29,032 nt of DNA. Source: JBLNDG01 sp050261415. Lineage in GTDB: Bacteria; Bacillota; Clostridia; Lutisporales; Lutisporaceae. The notes beneath the pieces are model-generated. The model was not told where the DNA came from. It did no database searches and saw nothing but the letters and a program-made list of their open reading frames with translations. The DNA is taken from NCBI GenBank assembly GCA_050261415.1, contig JBLNDG010000258.1, positions 1 to 29,032 on the forward strand, written 5' to 3'. The position numbers were made by a program, and so were the translations under genes. Position 1 is the first letter of the stretch. Each line of letters starts with the position of its first letter. Shown piece after piece: positions 23,410 to 29,032 of this stretch.

Positions 23410-24252
23410 ATGATTAATAAAAGAGGTCTGGGGAAGGGACTTGGAGCATTAATCCCAGAAGTAGATGAACAGGTAGGCAACTCTGTAATAGAACTGAAAA
23501 TTACAGAAGTAGAGCCTAATGACAAACAGCCGAGAAAGGCTTTTGATGATCAAAGGCTTACGGATTTATCTGAATCGATAAAAGAACACGGTGTTGTGCA
23601 GCCAATAATAGTAAGAAAAGTAGGCAACGGATATCAGATTATTGCAGGGGAAAGACGCTGGAGAGCTTCAAGGCTCGCCGGCAGAAAAACTATTCCGGCG
23701 ATAGTTAAGGAATGCAGCAATGTGGAAGTTATGGAAATTGCACTGATAGAGAATCTGCAAAGGGAAGATTTGAATTCAATTGAAGAAGCTCATGCATATA
23801 AAAGTCTGATTGATGAATATAATATGACTCAGGAAGAAATTGCTCAGAGAATAGGAAAAAGCAGACCGGCAATTGCGAATTCTCTGAGACTGCTGCAGCT
23901 GCCCCATACAATAAAAGATATGATTGCAGCAGGTAAAATTACTCAAGGCCATGCGAGAGCGCTGCTTGCAATTGAAAATGAAAGAAAGATGCTTGAAGTA
24001 GCAGAAAAAATAGTAAACCAGCAGCTTAATGTAAGGCAAATAGAAAAATTAGCCAAGGAAACAAAACAGGCAGTTAAGAAAAATAATGAGCTTGGACAGG
24101 AGCAGCTTGAAGTAAAACAGATAGAGGAAAGGTTGAAATCAGTACTCGGTACAAAAGTAACAATTCAACATAAAAAAAACAAAGGTAAAATTGAAATAGA
24201 ATATTACAGTAATGAAGAACTGGATAGAATTCTTGATATACTGGAAAAATAA
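23410..24252 (+). CDS. spo0J: Chromosome partitioning protein ParB/Spo0J
   Basis: A 280-residue CTP-dependent DNA clamp that loads at parS and organises the origin, recruiting SMC. The N-terminal RGLGKGLGALI (5-15) is the ParA-stimulating peptide. The CTP site has AGERRWRASRLAG and LIENLQRED. The helix-turn-helix has the ParB-type recognition residues R152 (GKSR) and G180 (TQGHAR), in contrast to the Noc gene upstream. The C-terminal region dimerises. It starts directly at the soj stop codon (no gap). Two parS sites lie 0.7-1.0 kb downstream. Confidence 0.97.
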   Translation: MINKRGLGKGLGALIPEVDEQVGNSVIELKITEVEPNDKQPRKAFDDQRLTDLSESIKEHGVVQPIIVRKVGNGYQIIAGERRWRASRLAGRKTIPAIVKECSNVEVMEIALIENLQREDLNSIEEAHAYKSLIDEYNMTQEEIAQRIGKSRPAIANSLRLLQLPHTIKDMIAAGKITQGHARALLAIENERKMLEVAEKIVNQQLNVRQIEKLAKETKQAVKKNNELGQEQLEVKQIEERLKSVLGTKVTIQHKKNKGKIEIEYYSNEELDRILDILEK

Positions 24253-24369
24253 GGGCGTTTTTAAATCGGATTAAATCAATTATTTTTGACTCCGTAAAGT
24301 GTTTATACTTCCGCCAGAAAAAATTAAACATGCGGCTTATAAATGAGTTTAAATAGGGGGGTTGTAAAA

Positions 24370-25233
24370 TTGCAGCAATATATTTTGAGTTCTTTTGTTG
24401 CTAAAGGAATTGGGGGTAACAAAGCTGCAGTAGTTTTTGATGATAAGGGATTAAATGAAGCAGAAATGAAAAAAATAGCAAAAGCAAATAATTTTTCTGA
24501 GACTGCCTTTATCGATTTCAGAAACAGCAGCGACTCAAAGTTCATTATAAAATATTTTACACCGGAAGAGGAAGTTGATATCTGCGGGCATGCAGCACTT
24601 GCATCTTTTCAAGTCTTAAGGCAACTTGGATACGTGAAAGGAAAAACAGTATATCATAAAACAAAAGCTGGAGAGCTGAAGATAATTATTAATTTCGATA
24701 TTATATTAATAGAAATGAAAAAACCTGAGTTAGTTATGCAGTTGCCTGTTGAGGTAATTCACAAGATTATTGACATTGGAAAAGGAAAGATAGTAAGGAA
24801 CAAGAACGGAATGATGGATGTTATATCGACAGGATTGAAGGATATAATTCTGGAAGTCGATAGTCTGGAGACACTAAAGAATATTATCGTTAAGAGGGAA
24901 GAAATGATTAAATTCTGCCAGGATAATGATTTGATCGGAATGCATGTTGTTTCACGTGAAACAATTGATAACGATTCAGATTTTAGCTGCAGAAATTTTG
25001 CCCCTGCTGTTGGAATTGATGAGGAGAGTGCTACAGGAACCTCAAATGCATCAATGCTTTATTATATGATGAGGAATAACAGAAGTTTTGATTACAGTAA
25101 GATATATAAAGTAGAACAGGGTTATTTTATGAACAGCCCAAGCAACATATATGTTAAGGCAGAAGAAGATTCAGGAAGTATTTTCGTAGGCGGCACTGCG
25201 AAAATAGAAAACATGGAAGAATTAGAAATATAA
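24370..25233 (+). CDS. PhzF-family isomerase-like protein
   Basis: A 287-residue protein of the PhzF/YddE fold (diaminopimelate-epimerase-like). The catalytic glutamate is E44 in NNFSETAF. The motif EVDICGHAALA follows at about 66-77, and the C-terminal half has FAPAVGIDEESATGTSNA. Members isomerise diverse small acids, and there are no phenazine genes nearby, so the substrate is unknown. The open frame starts at 24343, but the Shine-Dalgarno AGGGGGG (24355-24361) is 8 bases before a TTG at 24370, and that start matches the family beginning (QQYILSSF). A perfect parS lies inside the gene at 24948-24963, coding for VVSRET. The gene probably forms an operon with the next two genes. Confidence 0.88.
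   Translation: MQQYILSSFVAKGIGGNKAAVVFDDKGLNEAEMKKIAKANNFSETAFIDFRNSSDSKFIIKYFTPEEEVDICGHAALASFQVLRQLGYVKGKTVYHKTKAGELKIIINFDIILIEMKKPELVMQLPVEVIHKIIDIGKGKIVRNKNGMMDVISTGLKDIILEVDSLETLKNIIVKREEMIKFCQDNDLIGMHVVSRETIDNDSDFSCRNFAPAVGIDEESATGTSNASMLYYMMRNNRSFDYSKIYKVEQGYFMNSPSNIYVKAEEDSGSIFVGGTAKIENMEELEI
24948..24963. promoter_or_regulatory. parS: parS centromere site, perfect
   Basis: The sequence TGTTTCACGTGAAACA is the exact 16-base palindromic ParB-binding consensus. It lies inside the phzF-like gene about 700 bases past parB and about 10.5 kb from the origin. Confidence 0.97.
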
Positions 25234-25249
25234 TGTTTTACGTGAAACA
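25234..25249. promoter_or_regulatory. parS: parS site, one mismatch
   Basis: TGTTTTACGTGAAACA differs from the consensus only at base 6. It starts directly after the phzF-like stop codon and overlaps the start of the next ribosome-binding site (AGAGGTG). Its centre is 286 bases from that of the perfect site. Confidence 0.9.
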
Positions 25250-25261
25250 GAGGTGTAATAG

Positions 25262-26404
25262 TTGATATATTTAGACAATGCAGCAACGACCTACCCAAAA
25301 CCTGAGCAAGTTTACACGGCGGTAGACGAATGCCTGAGAAAATATTGTGCTAACCCCGGCAGAGGGGGGCATAAGCTTTCGCTACAGGCATCCAGGGTTA
25401 TACTAGAAGCAAGAGAACTGGTAGCAGAACTATTTAAAATAAATAGTCCTGATAGAGTAGTGTTTACTAATAATGCTACAGACTCCTTAAATCTTGCACT
25501 TAAGGGTTATCTTAAAGATGGTGACCATGTAATTACAACAAGTATGGAACATAACTCAATGCTCAGACCGCTTAAATCCTTGGAATCATTAGGTGTAGAT
25601 ACAACAATTGTGCAATGCAGCGAAACAGGCGAAGTAGATATAAAGGACATAGAAAAAGAGATAAGAGGAAATACAACATTAATTGCAGTAACACATGCGT
25701 CCAATGTAATAGGTACAATAATGCCAATAGCAGAAATTGGTGCTTTGGCAAAGCGTAATAATTTGGTTTTTCTGGTAGATGCAGCCCAGACAGCGGGAGT
25801 ATATGATATTGATGTGGATGGTATGAATATTGACCTTCTTGCTTTTGCCGGGCATAAAAGTCTGCTGGGTCCGCAGGGCACAGGCGGTCTGTATATAAGG
25901 GAAGGAATTGAACTTCATCCGATGAAGGAAGGTGGAACAGGCAGTAAATCAGAATCCCTGTACCAACCAGAAATATTACCTGACAGGTATGAAAGCGGTA
26001 CTCCCAATACACCTGGAATTTCAGGCCTTTGTGCGGGTTTAAAGTTTATTAAGGAGACAGGTATAGAAAAAATAAGAAAGCATGAAGTAGAATTATGCAG
26101 TATTTTTCTTGAAGAGCTGGGGAAGTTGAATGGTATAAAAATATACGGCACAAAGGATGTAAATAAGCAGGCTCCGGTAGTATCGATAAACATAGGTGAT
26201 GCAGGCTCCTCAGAAATCAGTTATATATTGGACGAAGCCTTTGACATCGCAACCAGACCAGGACTGCATTGTGCTCCGATGGCACATAAGACGATAAACA
26301 CTCTTGAACAAGGTACAGTCAGATTCAGTATGGGGTATTTCAATACGGTAGAAGATATAAAAGCTGCTGTTGCAGCACTTGACAAAATTATGAAGGAACT
26401 TTAG
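25262..26404 (+). CDS. Cysteine desulfurase family protein (class V aminotransferase)
   Basis: A 380-residue pyridoxal-phosphate enzyme. It has YLDNAATTYPKP at the start, the ring-stacking His97 (MEHNS), D173 in LVDAAQT, the PLP lysine K199 (AGHKS) and the active-site Cys337 (RPGLHCAP). The last motif resembles the SufS-like/EF2568-type clostridial subfamily rather than IscS. It should release sulfur from cysteine, or act on a related substrate. There is no IscU or SufU partner nearby, so the role is open. The start is TTG at 25262, 6 bases after AGAGGTG, and that site overlaps the imperfect parS. It is followed 11 bases later by the DUF4446 gene. Confidence 0.92.
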   Translation: MIYLDNAATTYPKPEQVYTAVDECLRKYCANPGRGGHKLSLQASRVILEARELVAELFKINSPDRVVFTNNATDSLNLALKGYLKDGDHVITTSMEHNSMLRPLKSLESLGVDTTIVQCSETGEVDIKDIEKEIRGNTTLIAVTHASNVIGTIMPIAEIGALAKRNNLVFLVDAAQTAGVYDIDVDGMNIDLLAFAGHKSLLGPQGTGGLYIREGIELHPMKEGGTGSKSESLYQPEILPDRYESGTPNTPGISGLCAGLKFIKETGIEKIRKHEVELCSIFLEELGKLNGIKIYGTKDVNKQAPVVSINIGDAGSSEISYILDEAFDIATRPGLHCAPMAHKTINTLEQGTVRFSMGYFNTVEDIKAAVAALDKIMKEL

Positions 26405-26415
26405 GAGAGTTGAAA

Positions 26416-26925
26416 ATGAGTATATTTGATAATATTTTATCCACTTATAACAATGCAATCATATTAACTGTATTAGCATTATTATTGATCAGTATAATAT
26501 GGAATGTAATAATAACAATAAAGTTGTCCTCCCTGAGTAGAAAGTATAAGAAATTTATGAGAGGTTCTTCCGGTAAGAACTTTGAAACAATGCTCACTGA
26601 TCAAATTGGAAGCATAGAATCAGCCATAGAGCGTGTTAATATAATGAATGATGACCTTGTAAGCATGAAAAACCAGGTGGATAAATGTATTCAGAAATGC
26701 AATATAATCAGATACAATGCCTTTAGTGATACAGGAAGCGACTTAAGCTTTTCAATAGCAATGCTTGATAATTTTAATGACGGTTTTTTAATCACAGGGA
26801 TATATGGCAGGAATGAATCGTTTACTTACGCAAAACCGGTTATAAAGGGAACTTCAAAGTATCCTCTGTCAGTTGAAGAGGAAATGGTTCTCAACAGGAG
26901 CATAAAAAGTAAAACTAATGTCTGA
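26416..26925 (+). CDS. DUF4446 family membrane-anchored protein
   Basis: A 169-residue protein of unknown function. One membrane segment at about 13-35 is followed by a basic stretch (SSLSRKYKKFM), a predicted coiled coil at about 55-95 and a conserved C-terminal domain with NAFSDTGSDLSFSIAMLD and DGFLITGIYGR, the DUF4446 hallmark. The family is common near parB in Clostridia. An in-frame TTG lies at 26410, but GGAGAG (26404-26409) places the start at the ATG 26416. It ends in a strong hairpin that also covers the ribosome site of the next gene. Confidence 0.88.
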   Translation: MSIFDNILSTYNNAIILTVLALLLISIIWNVIITIKLSSLSRKYKKFMRGSSGKNFETMLTDQIGSIESAIERVNIMNDDLVSMKNQVDKCIQKCNIIRYNAFSDTGSDLSFSIAMLDNFNDGFLITGIYGRNESFTYAKPVIKGTSKYPLSVEEEMVLNRSIKSKTNV

Positions 26926-26953
26926 AATACAGATGTTGCAGAACATATAGAAT

Positions 26954-27000
26954 AAAAACAGCACCTTCAAAAGATACTAATCAAAGGAGGTGCTGTTTTT
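26954..27000 (+). terminator. Terminator of DUF4446 that covers the next Shine-Dalgarno
   Basis: A perfect 13-base stem, positions 26954-26966 with 26988-27000, ends in five T and encloses a 21-base loop. The Shine-Dalgarno AAGGAGGTG (26984-26992) lies partly in the 3' arm, and the UPF0180 ATG starts at the base after the T-run. Confidence 0.9.
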
Positions 27001-27282
27001 ATGAATATTGCTATACAGCGCGGATTGGACAGCTTAAAAAATGAGCTTGAAAGCAGAGGCTATAGTGTGTTTTACATTGGCGACAATAAAATGGCGGACG
27101 CAGTACTATATAAAGATATAGATACACATCCCTATTATGATGTTAACAATATTCCTTCGGCTGCTGCCTCTTCCATAGACGGTCATGCTTCCTATGGGGC
27201 TTTGCTGTTGAATGTAACTAACAAAACACTGGATGAGATTTTGCTTATACTTGAAAGGCGTGTATATAGCCCGCTATTATAA
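27001..27282 (+). CDS. UPF0180 (YkuS-like) protein
   Basis: A 93-residue protein of the UPF0180/YkuS family, of unknown function. The family pattern is visible as a short N-terminal IAIQRGLDSLKNELESRGY, a glycine-containing beta segment and a C-terminal helix (NKTLDEILLILERR). The central part is longer than in B. subtilis YkuS, with SIDGHASYGALLLNVTNK. There are no catalytic motifs or membrane segments. The ATG is 10 bases after AGGAGG, but that site is inside a strong hairpin, so translation on read-through transcripts should be poor. It either has its own start point inside the loop or is expressed conditionally. Confidence 0.8.
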   Translation: MNIAIQRGLDSLKNELESRGYSVFYIGDNKMADAVLYKDIDTHPYYDVNNIPSAAASSIDGHASYGALLLNVTNKTLDEILLILERRVYSPLL

Positions 27283-27501
27283 GGTCCGCAAAGTGACTGC
27301 CTTACTTCTACATATATAAGGGATCACATAATATCTAACCATGTACTTATACATTTTGGAGAAAGGCAGTCCTATATGTATCACATATCAAGTCTGTCAG
27401 TATTTTCTAATACTTTGCATACTCCCATACCGGAGAACCACATATCTTTGATATTACCATTCAATCAATGCAACAAAAACCACATATACTTCGTCAAAAT
27501 A

Positions 27502-27517
27502 TTACATTGTAATGTAA
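27502..27517. promoter_or_regulatory. Operator-like inverted repeat upstream of the cyclase promoter
   Basis: Two perfect 7-base half-sites, TTACATT and AATGTAA, separated by GT. The site is about 30 bases upstream of the extended -10 box, next to or over the -35 region. The regulator is unknown. Confidence 0.5.
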
Positions 27518-27544
27518 AATATGATAAAACAGCTTCCGAAATTA

Positions 27545-27553
27545 TGGTATAAT
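27545..27553 (+). promoter_or_regulatory. Extended -10 promoter of the diguanylate cyclase gene
   Basis: TG-g-TATAAT is a perfect extended -10 element. The -35 position (27525-27530, TAAAAC) is poor, which is tolerated with an extended -10. It gives a leader of about 160 bases. Confidence 0.65.
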
Positions 27554-27719
27554 AATAATCAGTAGATTTCTATTCTATACTAAATACTTCTCGCTTTATA
27601 TTAACTCCAACACTTTATCATGTTGAAGTTTGTGCTTTTCACGTTGAGGTATTAATTTTCTATGCTTTTAATTCGATAAAGTAAATAAGTGGAAATATAA
27701 GTAACAAAGGTGTGTTTGT

Positions 27720-28904
27720 ATGTTTTTAACTGATACATATGCCAGTATGTTGTTTCTTATTATACTATGCTTTTCATTTTTGAATTTTATGCTGGTCATG
27801 AGTTTAAGCAAGGGTACCTCTTTGTTTAAGCTATTAGGTATGACCTTTTTTAACCCATTCCTTCTGAACTGTCACGTACTTTTCCTGGAAGACAAGATAC
27901 CTCCGGTAGGAATTCTTTCGTTGTCTGAGTTTACGCTTGCTTTAGGAATACTTATCACTTTTATACAGCCCAATAATGTCAAGAGCTTTAAACGTAAAGC
28001 TGCTTTTATAATATCAGTACCATTATTATTGGCAGTAATTATCAGCCATTTCGGAGGATTTGTTTTCATGTCACTTCCTGTAACTGTTCAAACTGTGTTG
28101 GTGTCTGTTGTTATTGTAGGGACAATAGTTTTAATAAACAGTCATGGGTATAATGAAATCCGACTTATGACTTCGTTGGTTCTATGGTTGATAAGCGTAC
28201 TGCTCAGGCTGTTTGAACCTCAAATGTATATGAAGCAAGTAATTACTATATTCAAACTGGCCGCATTTGCATCTTTCTTCTATTACTTCTACAGTGCCAT
28301 ATACAACGGGTTTATATCAAAAATCTCTGAGTCGGTTAAATTGAAAGAGTCCATGGAGAAATCCCTTAACCTTGAGGTAAAGAGAAGGGTGTTTGAAATA
28401 GAGCGTTCCAATGAAAGATTGTTGGAAATTTCCAAGACAGACCTTTTAACAAAAGCCTTCAACAAAATTACCATACTCAATATAATTGAAAGACTTATAA
28501 ATTCAAAAAAGGAAGGCACATTTTCCATACTCATGTTTGATATAGATAATTTTAAAACAATAAATGATTCGTTAGGACATGTTACGGGAGATCTCTGCCT
28601 TAAAACGCTGGCACAGGTTGCCTCTGGGAATATAAGGGAAGTGGATTTCTTAGGACGGTATGGCGGTGATGAATTCATAATCGTATTGCCGTCACTTACG
28701 ACCAACGAAGCAAAATATGTTGCTGAACGCTTCCAGAATAAGGTAAACGAAATGAGCAATCCTAAACTTACTGTATCAATCGGTATAGCTACATATCCTC
28801 AGGATGGGCACACTGTCAAAGAGCTAATCTCAGCAGCTGACATGGGCCTCTATAAATCTAAAAGCAGAGGTAAAAATGCGATATCACACATATCACTTTT
28901 TTAA
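27720..28904 (+). CDS. Membrane diguanylate cyclase (GGDEF)
   Basis: A 394-residue protein. About seven hydrophobic segments fill residues 8-205 as a membrane sensor of unknown signal. A short coiled coil at about 207-240 (ESVKLKESMEKSLNLEV) precedes the GGDEF domain (240-394). The active site is GGDEF at 315-319, with the substrate motif FDIDNFKTINDSLGH upstream. The inhibitory I-site RxxD is present as REVD (306-309), five residues before GGDEF, so product inhibition is expected. It should synthesise c-di-GMP. The start is ATG at 27720, 9 bases after AAAGG. The leader has a separate promoter and possible operator. Confidence 0.92.
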   Translation: MFLTDTYASMLFLIILCFSFLNFMLVMSLSKGTSLFKLLGMTFFNPFLLNCHVLFLEDKIPPVGILSLSEFTLALGILITFIQPNNVKSFKRKAAFIISVPLLLAVIISHFGGFVFMSLPVTVQTVLVSVVIVGTIVLINSHGYNEIRLMTSLVLWLISVLLRLFEPQMYMKQVITIFKLAAFASFFYYFYSAIYNGFISKISESVKLKESMEKSLNLEVKRRVFEIERSNERLLEISKTDLLTKAFNKITILNIIERLINSKKEGTFSILMFDIDNFKTINDSLGHVTGDLCLKTLAQVASGNIREVDFLGRYGGDEFIIVLPSLTTNEAKYVAERFQNKVNEMSNPKLTVSIGIATYPQDGHTVKELISAADMGLYKSKSRGKNAISHISLF

Positions 28905-28917
28905 CAATATAAATCAA

Positions 28918-29032
28918 CTTTCGCAGGACAAAACAGTTAGTTTCACCTTGATAAAATCAGGTAATGAGGAGACAAAGTAATCCAAGAACTCACCGATAGT
29001 CTCCTTTGTAAGAAACAGTTTGTCCTGCAAAG
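28918..29032. repeat. Structured 115-base inverted-repeat element
   Basis: Outer arms CTTT-c-GCAGGACAAA (28918-28932) and TTTGTCCTGCAAAG (29019-29032) pair over 14 bases with one bulge. Inside, GTTTC (28940-28944) pairs with GAAAC (29012-29016), and two inner hairpins form (28945-28962 and 28967-29005). It follows the cyclase stop codon by 13 bases and ends at the window edge, so its true limits are unknown. It could be a small mobile element, a structured RNA or a complex terminator. Confidence 0.6.

Larger units (their letters stand above)
27283..27719. other. Spacer before the diguanylate cyclase gene
   Basis: A stretch of 437 bases without a gene. A 9-base inverted repeat (GACTGCCTT at 27295-27303 with AAGGCAGTC at 27363-27371) encloses a smaller hairpin. 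CACATA occurs four times (27325, 27382, 27439, 27481). An operator-like TTACATT-GT-AATGTAA is at 27502-27517, just before the promoter at 27545-27553. The cyclase leader of about 160 bases contains no recognisable c-di-GMP riboswitch. Confidence 0.6.

Noticed and set aside
27325..27486. Repeat array based on CACATA copies
   Set aside because: Only six bases are shared, the fourth copy breaks the 57-base spacing, and AT-rich DNA gives such words by chance.
27633..27650. Possible third parS (TTTTCACGTTGAGG)
   Set aside because: Only the TTTCACGT half matches; the other half of the palindrome is lost.
27560..27719. c-di-GMP riboswitch in the cyclase leader
   Set aside because: None of the conserved GEMM sequence elements is present.
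1..29032. CRISPR arrays, tRNA or rRNA genes, prophage or complete insertion sequences
   Set aside because: I saw no regularly spaced repeats, no cloverleaf or rRNA segments, and no transposase or phage gene; the spacers are short and explained by promoters, terminators and the origin.

Overview
This is the chromosomal replication-origin region of a low-GC Gram-positive bacterium, most likely a spore-former of class Clostridia. The evidence is the gene order dnaA-dnaN-yaaA-recF-remB-gyrB on one side and rpmH-rnpA-yidD-yidC-jag-mnmE-mnmG-rsmG-noc-soj-spo0J on the other, together with AT-rich spacers, strong purine-rich Shine-Dalgarno sites and UUG/GUG starts. The flanking genes (HD-GYP, DUF4446, UPF0180, a PhzF-like protein, a cysteine-desulfurase-like protein) also suit the Ruminiclostridium/Clostridium group, but I cannot name a species from the sequence alone.

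Layout. The origin lies at about 12.58-14.6 kb and is bipartite: a DnaA-box cluster upstream of dnaA (14153-14570), and the dnaA-dnaN spacer (12581-12820), which holds a DnaA-box-like site, a short G cluster, a row of TAG/TAA trinucleotides (DnaA-trio) and an AT-rich stretch. Genes to the left are on the minus strand and genes to the right on the plus strand, so replication and transcription run together everywhere except at one small UPF0016 transporter gene (22125-22394).

Left arm, moving away from the origin: dnaA, dnaN, a terminator, yaaA, recF, remB and gyrB (replication, repair, supercoiling, biofilm/matrix regulation); then a methyl-accepting chemotaxis protein and a strikingly degenerate ABC ATPase that separate gyrB from gyrA; then gyrA, an HD-GYP c-di-GMP phosphodiesterase, and an end stretch (1-375) without a recognisable gene.

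Right arm: a consensus promoter drives rpmH and rnpA, followed by membrane-protein insertion (yidD, yidC), the RNA-binding protein Jag, tRNA and rRNA modification (mnmE, mnmG, rsmG), and chromosome organisation (noc, soj/parA, spo0J/parB). Two parS sites, one perfect and one with a single mismatch, lie just beyond parB in and behind a phzF-like gene. After them come a cysteine-desulfurase-family enzyme, DUF4446, UPF0180 and a membrane diguanylate cyclase. The window ends in a 115-base structured inverted repeat.

Most of the window is conserved core genome. The parts most worth following up are the DnaA-trio unwinding element, the paired parS sites, a Noc that keeps the Noc DNA-specificity residues but lacks the usual membrane helix, the probably non-hydrolysing ABC protein between the gyrase genes, the UPF0180 ribosome-binding site buried in a terminator, and the structured repeat at the right edge.
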